Source: Brachionus koreanus (Eukaryota > Rotifera > Eurotatoria > Ploima > Brachionidae). From it: a stretch of 64,000 nucleotides of DNA. The stretch is from NCBI GenBank assembly GCA_016987375.1, contig PJRA01000428.1, positions 68,036-132,035 on the forward strand, written 5' to 3'. Below, piece by piece: positions 34,401-46,100 of the stretch. A program made the position numbers and the translations under genes. Numbering within the stretch: the stretch's first letter is position 1; every line of letters starts with the position of its first letter. The notes under the pieces were generated by a model. It did not search any database. It saw only the letters and a list, made by a program, of their open reading frames with translations, and was not told where the DNA came from.

Positions 34401-37400
34401 CCTTTGCACTGGTCTGCAAGATATGGTCATACAAGAGTGGTTGAAATGCTTATACAAAACGGAGCACTTATCTACAAATCATACGGCAGTGGCAACAACC
34501 CGTTTCATGAAGCAGCTTCAAATGGATTTACTAATTGTATGAAAATAATTTACAACGTAGATCCTTATGTTTTGAATTCAATAAACAAAGATGGGGTAAG
34601 AAAAATTAAATATAAAAATTAATAGTTTTTACGATTTTCTAAGAATACTGCTTTGCACTTGGCTTGTCAATCTGGCTATCCAAATGCAGTCCGCTCACTA
34701 CTCGATCTGGGAATAGAATTCAAATACAATAAAGATGGTTTAAGTTTCATTGATTTGGCTATTAAGCACAAACAGCAAGGTTCATTAACGGCTATTATAA
34801 ATCATGATAGATGGGAAGAAGCACTTAATTTAAAATCAAAAGATTACAAAACACCATTTGTAGGAATAATTCAGCTATCATCGGAGCTAACCCAATCTAT
34901 TTTAGAAAGATGTGTAACAAAACAATATATAGACGAAATGTCAAGCAAAAAATATTTGGTAACCTAAAGTCTGTACCTAACATGAATTTCTTTTTTAATT
35001 GAATTTTATAAGATACGCTACAATTTCTCATATTTGAACTGGGCAGATGTGAAAATAGAAAAAAATGGAAAGTTTTTGCTATCTCCCATGGTTCCTTTGG
35101 TTACAATGGTAAAATATGGTCGTTCAGAATGCTTATCGCACCCTTTATGTGAGGTATTGTTACAAAGAAAATGGAATAAATACGGTCTTACACTATATGG
35201 AATAACAACATTGTTGTATTTAATATTTTTGATATGTTTAACAACAATTGTTGTCCAATATCCGATATGTCCATTCACTACCTTTAAATTTCAACAAGAT
35301 ATAAATCCTATTGAAATTGAAGTGAACAAAACAATTTGTAATCTATTACAGAATAAAAGCATTTATGTAACACTTAATATTTTATTTAATTTAAAATTTT
35401 ATAAAAATAATTTCTTCTTTTTTTTTTTTAGCTACGCATAATTGAAAAAGAGAAAATATTTTCAACTTTGATTGCTTTTTGTATTGTTTTTTCTTTCATT
35501 AATATTTTAAAAGAGCTCTATCAAATGAAAATTGAAGTAAACATTAGAAATAAAGTTTATAATAATTTAATTTAATCATTTAATCACTAAAGAAGCTGGA
35601 ATATTTTAAAAATTTTCAAGTTTTCATTCAATTGATTTTGTATCCGGTTACAATAATGTTTCTGTCGCCAGTAAGGATTAATGATCAAGAATTTTACAAC
35701 TTTCAGTGGGAACTCGGTTCATTGGCTATTTTTCTGGCTTGGTTTAATCTTCTACTTTACATGCAGCGGTTTTATATTTTTGGAATTTATGTTGTAATGT
35801 TTATCGAAATCCTTAAAACTCTAGTAAAAGTCATTTTCCTATTCTCAATTCTGCTAATCGGATTTGGCCTGGTCTTTTTTATTTTGTTAGCAAATGAAGT
35901 AAGAATACTGCTTAGTTAATAAAATTTCATCTTGATGTTGTTTTAAAATTTTTATTAGAAATCGCGAGCTAATTCAACTCCACTAATATCTATTTATCGC
36001 TCGATAATAATGATGATGGGAGAAACAGATGGATTGAACTCATTTATAATACCCTTTCAACTGAACAGACTACATTTTGGTAAAATGAGTCTAATTTTCC
36101 TAGCTTTATTTATATTTTTGATCCAAATATTACTAACCAATTTACTTGTAAGATTTAAAAAGATTTAGTATAAATAATATTTTTCAATTGATCCTATGTA
36201 TCTAGATTGGTTTGGCAGTTGGAGATATTGAATCGGTGCAGAGAGATGCTAAACTAAAAAGAGAAGCAATGCAAGTGCAACTTCACGTTGAACTAGAACG
36301 AAAGATGCCACGAAAATTATTTGAAAAAGTAAATGAAATGGAATATGTAGTATACTATGGAGAGCAAACAAATCGATTTGGAATTTTTAGAGTACTTAGT
36401 GATTTTGTTAAAGAGTTAATTTTCTTTAGATTTTTAAAAAACTTCCTTTAAGGGAATAATTTCAAAGATTAAAAATTCTACTGAACCTATAACAATTAAT
36501 AAAGGGGACAATGATCCAAATCATCTTATCTTTATAGAATTGGTAAAGCATAAAGAAAAATTTAAAAGCATGAAATCGACTTTAGACAAACAAACTGAAT
36601 TATTAAGACTAATTTTGAGCAAAATGAACATGAAAGACATTGAAAGTGATGATCGAACACTCGAAGATGAAGACGAAAATGGAGATTCGTCAAGTCTAGA
36701 CCCACAATATCAAAAGATTATTAAAAAGCAGCAAAAAAGTAGCCCTACTATTATGCGCTACATACAAGAGTACAAAAGAAACAAATTAAAAAGATGTGAG
36801 GAAATATCTGATTCATTTTAACTTACATTAACTCTACGATCGGTTGTATTAAAACGAGTATATAAGCCGACAAGCCGATAATCAAATGAGCTAAATGCGG
36901 CAAACCATGAGAACTCCAAAATCCAAAAATTATTCCACCAGTCACAAAAAAAATTCCAAAAATCTAAATTTAAAAAATTAAAGCACTATTTATTTTTTTT
37001 AGATATTTTAGTTAGTAAAATGTCAAGTTTTTTAGTATTTATAATTTCACATACCATTATCAAGTTGCTGAAATTTTTTGCATTTTTTCTTGATTTTAAA
37101 TACTTAGAGAGAATATTTGATAAATTGGCCAAAACACCCCAACCAACAAACATCAAAATTGCATGCAAATGAATTGTTGAAAAGTAAAATTTACATTTTG
37201 GACTCTTATTGTTGTTTTTAGAGTAATAGTTCATCGATATTGTATTCTCAAAAGCTGTACTAATGTTTATTTTTAAAAACCATAAATCCCCTAATGTTGA
37301 ATCACTTAATAAATAAATATTAAGCTTTAGAAAATTTTTTTTTTTTTTCTAAATAAATCAATTACCTAGAATGACCATATCCTCCATACATAAAAACACC

Positions 37401-38671
37401 AAATTCTCCATTCAACTTTCCTGAACACATCAAATGACCATCTCTTTTTTCAGGAAAAAAATTTCCCTAAATTTAATAACATTATTCATATAACCAAGTT
37501 TATTGACAAAATATTTCTACTTGAACTTTCTTAATAATCCATTTATTGGCTAAATTGTCATATAAAGCAACTTCGTCTTCAAGTTCTGGTACTGTTTTTA
37601 GTATAGTTTTGTCGTATTCCATTCCTGAAAACAAAATAGCCGATTTTCGATAACCATCTGATACAATTGAAGCCATTGATGAATGTTTTCTAGGATTAAT
37701 GCAAGACGAGTCAACCTTTTGCCATTTTTTATGCTTTGCTGAGAAAAGCCATGAATCTGATGATGGACATGGTCCACCACTTAAACTACCACTTAAGCAT
37801 CCACCGAATATCAGTAAATCATTTGGGGATATCATTGCACTGCTTGAATAAATTCTACCATGGGGATGTGTAAAACTGTATGAACCCGTTAATATTTCAG
37901 TATATACTAAAATATTGTTTAATTTTGATGTTATTTTAAATTATCAAAAAATTAACTATACCTCTATCCCAAAGACCCTTCAAAAAACGTAGATCAGTAA
38001 ACTGATAGAAATACATATTATCGAACATTTCATATTGGGCACTGCCCATTCCTAAGTATAAATTGCTTTTGGATTGATTTAAATTAAGCTCATATGATGG
38101 ATAAATTCCGCCAACAGGGGAGAATCTAGATTCTGGTGTAATGCTTATGTAAGTCTGATCCATTTCCCGCCACTGATCGTCATTGAAATCATAAACCCAT
38201 AAATCATTAAAATAATTCTCAAATAATCCTCGGCCACAGCTTATATAAAGACCATATTTATTATGAGTATAAAGCATGCCGTATCTGGCAGACGGTCTGG
38301 TTAAAGTAAATGATAAAGATTTCCAAGTTTCTAAAAAAAAACTGCTTGTTAATGAAATAAAAGATTTTATAAAATTTGGTACTTGTTTTTAAATCATATT
38401 CCCAAGTATCATCGAATAAAATCGGCATTATAAAATTATTTGATTGTGGTGAATTAGTTTGCAACCCACCAAACAGAATAATTCTATTTCGATTGATGTC
38501 AAATCCAATAGCAGCATCTCGTCTAGGTGCTGGTTTTTCCGAGAACTTATAGGACAAATTATCAAATATTTTTTCCCAGTACATTTGTGTGTGAATTAAA
38601 TTAACACATAAAAACAAAAATAGCACGTTAAAGACTCTATATTGGTATACAGAAGATCTCATTTTATCCAA
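31461..38671 (-). CDS. Secreted-type kelch ectodomain plus cytochrome b561-like membrane protein
   Basis: Exons 38671-38383, 38330-37962, 37906-37521, 37466-37366, 37304-37055, 36963-36827 and 32283-31461 join in frame to 784 residues. A signal peptide (FNVLFLFLCVNLIHTQ) opens the protein, followed by about five kelch repeats with paired glycines (IILFGGL, LLIFGGCLSG, GVFMYGGYGH) and aromatic WxY/WxF turns. Membrane segments follow: HLHAILMFVGWGVL, IFGIFFVTGGIIFGF, LAHLIIGLSAYILVLIQPI and, in the last exon, TTAIALATVNISLGVFY plus WILAWFIYLG. These resemble the b561 core, keeping the first and third His ligands but not the second and fourth. The tail is long, charged and cytosolic. The last intron (36826-32284, donor GTAAGT) holds TRPA1 on the other strand. 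If it is not spliced, a stop at 36823 gives a 511-residue form lacking the last helices. The substrate is unknown. Confidence 0.65.
32679..36821 (+). CDS. TRPA1: Transient receptor potential channel TRPA1-like
   Basis: TRPA1 is a calcium-permeable channel opened by reactive electrophiles, oxidants and, in some animals, temperature. Eight exons join in phase 0 to 1,246 residues: 32679-34595, 34644-34958, 35013-35366, 35432-35536, 35593-35898, 35959-36147, 36206-36391 and 36453-36821. A long ankyrin array fills about residues 90-720 (NGNTPLHIAIEKG, FVDGDNNKPLHAAVQFG, ITGMTPLHWSARYGHTRVVE, NTALHLACQSGYP). Then come the pre-S1 linker (HPLCEVLLQRKWNKYGLTLY), six hydrophobic segments and the pore stretch IIMMMGETDG. 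After S6 the TRP-like helix reads IGLAVGDIESVQRDAKLKRE, very close to vertebrate TRPA1. A coiled-coil-like C terminus follows. An ATATTTTTTAG acceptor-like signal ends 4 nt before the ATG. The gene appears to lie inside the last intron of the kelch-b561 gene. Confidence 0.95.
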
Positions 38672-39345
38672 ATTTTAATCAATAATCAATAATTCATTAT
38701 TCAAATTTTTTTAAAGCAATTAAATGAATATATTTATTTGACACAATTTTTTTGAATTATTTTCTTTTCGATGAAGACTATTTAACATAAATACCTATAT
38801 CAGATGACCTTTAGTCCATAATAATTCAATGGACAAATAATTTTGTCTTGAATTAATTTAAATGTGTTTATTTGCATTAATATTTAAAAGTATCAAAAAT
38901 AAAAGTTTTATCCATTTTTCATTATTCTATAACAACAAAACTCCTGTTTTTTTCAATTTAATATTTAGCTTTTTTAGTTTTTTTTGTAAATTTGAAACAG
39001 CAAATTGAAATATCTTGAACATTAAAATTTAATTGTTTGGCACCAAAATATTAATCATCAATTTCGGATATTTCCCTTGTTATCATTTTCCTAATTATCA
39101 TAACCAATTTGACGCAATTTGCTTCAATTCAAACACACTCTTGCAAATCTTAACGAAAACCTACGGCGTTCCAAACCAAACCGTTTGGTTACGCTTAAAA
39201 AAACTTTGTATTGCAAGAGACAGTAGAGGAAGAAATAAGAAGAATTATTAATTATAGAATTCATAGAAGAACAGCAAGAAACAAAAAGCATTCTGGAAAC
39301 GTCTGCATCAAGAAAATGAAGAATCAAAGCGTAAAAATTTCATAA

Positions 39346-39712
39346 GATTTTTTTCTGTAGATGAAAAAGTGAAACAATTGTTGTTTCACCTATCGTTGAA
39401 GCCTGCAAAATATGCGCAAATTCTGCAATATTACACTCAATTTAAGAATAGTAAAATAAATAGTAATACTGCGACCCTTTTGGGTAAAGCTTCTTTGAAG
39501 CTATGGCAATAAATTCTACTAATTCTACTATTTTTCCAGATTATTTTTGAGATTTTTTATTGACTTAGATTTAATGATATGATGAAATAAACTATTCCAA
39601 GAATTAATAATATTTGAAAACAAATGGTAACAAACTTGCACAAATTTTGTAGACTTCCGCAGTAGGTGAAACAACAGTTTTTTCATTTTTTTTCATCTAC
39701 AGAAAAAAATTT
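39346..39712. repeat. Foldback element with about 75 bp imperfect inverted arms
   Basis: The left arm (about 39346-39423) and right arm (about 39634-39712) are imperfect reverse complements. Both carry TTTTTTTCTGTAGATGAAAA, then TTGTTTCACCTA, then a GCAAAATATGCGCAAA-like end. About 210 bp lie between the arms. The left arm also contains its own small palindrome (GTGAAACAA/TTGTTTCAC, 39369-39389). A related stretch occurs at 12.06 kb. No transposase is encoded, so this fits a nonautonomous foldback or MITE-type element. Confidence 0.7.
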
Positions 39713-40139
39713 AGATGATTAGAAAAGAAATTATCAATTTTTTTATTTTTTGTTTTGCATAAAATTTCACGATGCCCCAAAGCGTCAGCACAAGCAGCTA
39801 AACTATAAGCTCAGGCCAGTTCTTACCATTTTTTGTGTTTTATTTACATCTTTTTCGCTTAATTCAATAAAAAAAATATTCAAAGTAATTCTCAGACACA
39901 ATACTGTATATGTTATAACAGTATATGTTATAATTTAGCCATTTATATTTTTCCAATAAACTAAAAAATTTTGGGACAGAATTGTTTAAGTTTTCAAATA
40001 CATAATTCAAATTTAAATAAAAATTGTTTTATTTTTAACACTCAAAAACCGGATGACTTTTTTGAATCTTTTATTTAAATCTTTTTTAATACTTTTTTTC
40101 AATGAAAATAGAATTATTTTATAGAAAAAATTAAATAAT

Positions 40140-40295
40140 NNNNNNNNNNNNNNNNNNNNNNNNNNNNNNNNNNNNNNNNNNNNNNNNNNNNNNNNNNNNN
40201 NNNNNNNNNNNNNNNNNNNNNNNNNNNNNNNNNNNNNNNNNNNNNNNNNNNNNNNNNNNNNNNNNNNNNNNNNNNNNNNNNNNNNNNNNNNNNNN
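40140..40295. other. Assembly gap (156 N)
   Basis: This is a run of N of unknown true content, lying in the noncoding region between the foldback element and the CNOT2-like gene. Confidence 1.
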
Positions 40296-41304
40296 CCTAC
40301 GTAAAAAATATTTTTTTTTAATGATTTAGCTTATTTTAATTTTAATAATGATTTTTTTCCTTTTCAATTAGATATTAAAGATTGAATACTTAAAGATTAA
40401 TATCACATAATGATTTTAGTTCCATGGTTCAAATATCCACTATCATATCATAAACGAGTTCAAATTTTACTTTTTATTTGATCCAAAAAGATTTTTTTTT
40501 GTTAAAATGTTTTTTATTATTTTGGTTCAAAATGTGTCAAAAACTTCAATTTAATAATTAATAATATATCATTTTGTTGTTGGAAAAAATATTTTTACTT
40601 TATTAGAAATAGCGTCAAAACTCTTGAAAAAAAAATCGTGAAAAAATTGTGAAAAGGATGTATATTGGTTACCACCAAAATATTGATCTTATTTTTGAGA
40701 ATACACCCGAACGAAAAATTAAAAAATTGATTAATAATATGAAAAAAAATTACAGTCAATAGATTATTAAAATTTATTTGATCATGGACTAATTCAAATA
40801 GTCAATAATGAATTGATTTTCTTAAATAATCTTAGAGATTCTATTTTAATTTAGTCTTTTTCCTAATTTATAGAAAAATAAATTTAGCTAATCTTATTCT
40901 TAAATTAATTAGTAATAGAAATAAATTACGTGATGAATTATGATTGAACTCTAGTGGTAAAAGTTAAATGTGAGTTAATAGCCTTCTTTGGCCAAAATAT
41001 TAGTCAAAAAACTAATTTAAAATCAAAAAGGCATGTTTATTATACCATTTTAAAAAAAGCCAATTAGCAAATGCTCCATCCTTTTCACAAAGTTAATAAT
41101 ATTAATGTTTAATTTTAAAATATTTGAATGAATGGATTGAATCTTATTATGAGAGAAGTAAATATACTAATTTATATTAGCTTTTATTTTCTCATAAAAT
41201 AAATTTTCATATTAAAAAAAATCTCGTGGTTAACTTTCTACAATTATTATTTGAAATTTTTGCTTTAAATTAATATTCCATAAAGTTAAAATTTAAAAAA
41301 CAGA

Positions 41305-42306
41305 ATGAACAATACATGTTACTTGAATTCTGGATTAAACAATTCTCAACAAGATTTTCATCAGAAACAAACAGTGAAAAGTCATTTGAATATTTTGGAA
41401 GTCCTAAGCTATCTTAATCAATCACAAATATTGAAAAAACAAAATCTAATGGATTTTCAAATACAAAATCAAAATATTCCTCAAAAAGTTCGTCATTTTG
41501 AAACACTAGTTGATCAAAATAATAATCTTAATTTTTGTGAAAATTCACCAGAAAAGTATTCTAATACAAATATTCAAAACCAACGAAATCCTAACCATGA
41601 TGACACTTTAAACAGAAACGTGTCAAAAGAGTATATTTTGAGTCAGTTAAAAGCTCAACAAAAGCTTAAACAAATTCAGCAATCTCTAGAAAAACAAAAT
41701 TTCCACAATGCAAAAAATTCCAACGAATATCTTAGACATACTTTTATAAATTCAACACCTAATTTTCCAGCACAAAATTCAATTTCAGACAAGCTAGAAA
41801 TATTCAATGATGGAAATGTAAAGAACATACCTCCTAATCTATTACTAGATCAATTTGGCATGATTGGTCTTATAATGATGATGAAAATTAATGAATCGAA
41901 TAAAGATTTGTCTTTAATAATGGGTCAAGGTGAAGAATCTAGCGCTATTATTAAATCGGTTAGCCAAAATTCGGAAAACGATCCAAAACTTGATGCTTCA
42001 AAGAGTTTTAACCATTTTGAATTTAGTGATATAGATAGCGGTATTTATAATTTATCCGAAATAAGAAGCAAACTTCCTGATGCAAACACAATTTTGAAAA
42101 ATGCTCATGATGAATTGTTGTTTTGTCTTTTTTACATAGGCTCAAATGAATTCCATCAATTGCTAGCCACAAAAATGCTGAACTCAAGAGGTTGGTTTTT
42201 CAATAAAGAATTAAATGCATGGCTCAAGAATAATCCAAGAGACAATAAAAGCTATATGATTTTCGATTTTAATTCTTGGTCTATTCAACTGCATACTACA
42301 GGTTGA
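41305..42306 (+). CDS. CNOT2-like protein with a divergent NOT box, intronless
   Basis: CNOT2 is a core scaffold subunit of the CCR4-NOT deadenylase complex. This single 333-residue frame has an Asn/Gln-rich first half and a C-terminal part that follows the CNOT2 NOT region. It has LLDQFGMIGLIMMMKINES (CNOT2: DQFGMIGLL...), IRSKLPDANTILK, then DELLFCLFYIG, LLATKMLNSRGWFFNKELNAW, and SYMIFDFNSWS. The last part ends about 20 residues before the usual C terminus. The gene has no intron, whereas other multi-domain genes here have many, so it may be an expressed retrocopy or a diverged paralogue. A proper multi-exon CNOT2 may exist elsewhere. An AAAACAG lies just before the start codon. The reading frame is intact, so it is not an obvious pseudogene. 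Confidence 0.8.
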   Translation: MNNTCYLNSGLNNSQQDFHQKQTVKSHLNILEVLSYLNQSQILKKQNLMDFQIQNQNIPQKVRHFETLVDQNNNLNFCENSPEKYSNTNIQNQRNPNHDDTLNRNVSKEYILSQLKAQQKLKQIQQSLEKQNFHNAKNSNEYLRHTFINSTPNFPAQNSISDKLEIFNDGNVKNIPPNLLLDQFGMIGLIMMMKINESNKDLSLIMGQGEESSAIIKSVSQNSENDPKLDASKSFNHFEFSDIDSGIYNLSEIRSKLPDANTILKNAHDELLFCLFYIGSNEFHQLLATKMLNSRGWFFNKELNAWLKNNPRDNKSYMIFDFNSWSIQLHTTG

Positions 42307-43158
42307 TTTAAATGGTATTTTACTTTATTAAAGAACTGTTATATTGTTTTGATAACTTTTTATGTCTAAACCGAGCTTGATCAATTTTTTACTTTAAATT
42401 ACGGCTTGAAGATTTTTTTTTAGTAAAAAAATATTGGAATCTTTTAAAACCATCGAACAATTTTAAACATAATTTACAATTATTACTTGATCATTTTCTT
42501 GTAAACAATTAAAAAAATTTATTTTGTTGATTGGTGTAAATTAAACGTTTTTAATAGCCAAATAGATTTTTAAAACCAAAATGAAATTTGCTCACAATAT
42601 AGTCCAGATATCAATTTTTTAGACCATTTTGAATTTTTTTCACTACTTTAATTTGTTATTTGTATAATTAATGTTTTTCTCTCAATTGACTAGTTGCAAA
42701 AAAAATGTAAATGAGACTTGATTTGCTTTTAAAAATGTTTTTCACTTTTTAATTTAATTTTAGCATATCAATTTTTGATAAAAAAAAAAAAGTTTAAAGA
42801 AATTTGAACTCTTATTTTGTTATTTTAATTTTTTTTTGAAACGTAACGAAAAAATTGAGCTAGTTTCATTTAAATGAGATTCGATTGAAATAAAATTTAT
42901 AGAAAACTAATTTTATTACTTTTAAAAATGTAATTTAAATCCAAGATACTGTAGATTATTCAACCAAATGTTGATATATTTTTGAAAAATATTAAAAATT
43001 TTAAAATCAAATTTGTTAACAAAATATTTAGCTTGACTTTTGCATTGAATTGAACATAATGCGTGTTAAATAAAAAACTTGAAAATCTCTAATTATCTAA
43101 AAAACTCAAAATTTTAGTAGATTCATAGATAATTTAATTTTTTAAATTAAATATTGCC
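42307..43158. other. Intergenic between the CNOT2-like gene and codanin-1
   Basis: This 852 bp AT-rich spacer between two plus-strand genes holds the CNOT2-like 3' UTR and the codanin promoter. No further feature was recognised. Confidence 0.5.
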
Positions 43159-46100
43159 ATGAAACTTAACGAAAAATATGATCTAGTAATCGAGAATTTG
43201 TGCAATAAATCTATAAGCTGTGATGATTTGATCAGTCACTTAAAAACAAATCGATTTTCATCCAAGAATGAACCAAGAATAACTCTCAATGATCTTACAG
43301 ATGATTTAAACTGTTCTATGGTAAATTTTTTAAAAAGATAATAAGATATTTTAAATTTAAAATTTTGCAGACTGATAAAACTAAATTGGATAATAAAATA
43401 AATAGCAATTTTGTATCCTATTTTTTAACGTTAATTCATGAAGAAGCTAACAGACATTTACCACTAAAGAATACTGCAAATAATCCTCCGATTCTGAATA
43501 ATCACAAATCATCAATGAGTAATTTTAGTACACCTCCAAATTCTAAAGTAATTAGCTTGAATCAATCATCAAATACGGAGAATATTTTCGATTCCACATT
43601 ATCAAATGCAAACACGCCTCATTCAAATTTTAAAAATAGGAAAATAATCTTACAGCCTTTGCCCTCTAATAGTTCTAGAAATAGCACAACAAATTCTCCA
43701 GTTGATCAAAATTTATCATATTCAAAAACGAGCAATTTTAAGCGATACAATACATTTGCAGGATCCAGTAATTCATCTCCTACAATTGGAACACTTTCAC
43801 CTCATAATGGTCAAAATAACACACCACCTTACTTATCAAAACTAAACAATAAAGCAACCTTATTTGATTTTATAACTACACCAAACAAGTCACCATCCCA
43901 TCAAAAACCATCTCATTCCCAAACTTTGATAAACGATTTCAAAAATAGGTTTATTCAGCATCAAAATAAGATGCAAAATCAGCAAACAACTGGACAAGTA
44001 AAAAAAACTCCCCAATCTCCGCTGATTATTCAGCCAAATATGAATTCTCCTATTTCTGAAAATGATCAAAATACAGAAATAAACCATAAAAATAATATTC
44101 AAAAAAATCAAAGTGATGAACAAGAAAAGAAAAAAGATTATTCAAAATTGGGTGACATAGTTAAAAATAGTCTAAAAACAAATGAACTTCTTAAAATCTC
44201 AATTTTATCAGATTTTTATTGCCAACTAATATTAAGTAATCTCAAATTTTATTTTTTTTTAGACTATATTATTTCAATTAAATTTAAATATAAGATAATT
44301 TCACTTTGACACTAAATACAGAGCTGTTTTTTCTTTTTCAATTGTTGACCCTCAACAGCATCGAAGATAAAAGTAATTGCAATACAAGAGGTAAATCTTT
44401 TTTACTCTTTTAATTCATTTAAAGTTCAATAGGCAGAAATTTTATTTTTTTAGACTAAAATATTTTCGAATAGAAGAAACACTTTGATGACCGAACTTTC
44501 TTGGAAGAATTACGGTTAGGTATTACTGATTGTATGAACTACAATCAGTAATACCTAACCGTATTCCTAACCTATACCTATACCTAACATAAGAATGAGT
44601 TTAGTTCTCCTCATTATTAAGTACAATGAACCAGCAAGGTCTAAACCATGCACTTGATTCCTAGTGTTCTCTCTCTTAATCAATTTTTTCTTATGCCTAG
44701 TTCATTTAGTCAGTTTTCAGCACTAAAGACCAGATTTAGATGGTAGCGAAAGATCGATTGACAAAAATCTTTATAAATTTTATAAAAAATAGACTCACTA
44801 TACACAAAAATTTAGTAACAACCAGGTCCGTATAAAAAGTAAAAGCTCTTTATAAAACAAGTCATTAAAATTATTATTAAACAAGTTTTTTTTAAAAAAA
44901 GGTTGGCTGGCAGGTGGTCTGACCACGAGTCAGTCGATTTTATTTAAAATTATTAAACAAGCCTTATTTTTTTGCAAAACTCGAATTAAAGGAAAGAAAT
45001 TTTTTTCAAAACGATGTGAACTATCTTAAATCTATGATTGATTCCAGAAATTAGACTAAAATTTGTTAAAATTTGTAAGAAAATCTTAATAACGGGTGAG
45101 TCATAATGTTTTGCAAAATATTCAAATCAAGATTTTAAAATGATCAGAAAATCGGACAAGGCTGAAATTTTACAAACTTATAAACATATTAGCTTTGTAT
45201 TTTTTTTTAAGTTTGGTTTTTGATTAGTGCATTTCCAAAATTTGTACCAGTATCTATTTATGTAAGATAAATATTCTTAAAAAAATTTGGGACGATTAGA
45301 CAAACCAAAAAGTTTTAAGGCTAAAAAATTACATTAAAAAAGTATCTTAAGATCAACCCCTAACAATTAGAGGTATTCTTCATTAATTTTTTTGTTTTAG
45401 ATATTTTTTTTTTAAATATTAATAATTAAGTTATCTAAAAATCTTTAAAACACAAGTAATGCATTACTTGATTTAAAAAAAATCTAAACAAAATTTGGAC
45501 AATTAATATTATTATTATAAATTCCATTTGCCATTTCAACAGCTCTTATTCTTTTATTAAAACTTTCTATTGCTTTTTTAACCTCTTCCATCTTAATCGT
45601 TTCAAAGCTTTGAGTAATTTCATATTTTAATTGCTTTTGACTTGAAACAGGATTTGATACGACTGCATTCCAAAAGTAAAAATCTAATGGATTTAGATCT
45701 GGTGAATTCGCAGGCCAATGATCTTTATCAAGGAATTTAAACATATGATCCTTACACCATTTTTGAGTTGTGTTTGAAGTATGAGCTTTAGCTCCATCTT
45801 GTTGGAAAACAAATTTGGTTGTACCTAACAATCTCAAACCTTCTCTTTTTGCAAATGGAAGAATCCGTCTTTTGTAATAGCAAGAATCTATTTTTATCCC
45901 AAAACAGAAAATCAATTTTTATTAAAATTTCTTTTAATGAATTAACCTTTTTCAACAAAATAAGGTTTTGTTGGACATTTTACTGTTAAACCTGCCCAAA
46001 CCATCACGCTCTTAGGATATTTTAAAAGTTTTTTGAAACCTAATAGAATTTAGTATTTATTAATTAATTTAAATCTGAGATCTAAGACACCTCCTTTTCG

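Larger units (their letters stand above)
38672..41304. other. Repeat-bearing intergenic region with an assembly gap
   Basis: This stretch carries the kelch-b561 5' side, a foldback element (about 39.35-39.71 kb) and an N gap. A short frame at 39033-39251 ends in TVWLRLKKL, which hints at a helix-turn-helix from a transposase, but no family can be named. The rest is AT-rich and featureless. Confidence 0.5.

Noticed and set aside
39033..39251. 72-residue frame with a helix-turn-helix-like end
   Set aside because: Only about 20 residues look ordered and the continuation is broken; it could not be tied to a transposase family.
44563..44590. CCTAAC/CTATACC short repeats as interstitial telomere sequence
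   Set aside because: The units are irregular and only a few copies long; a perfect telomeric hexamer array is not present.
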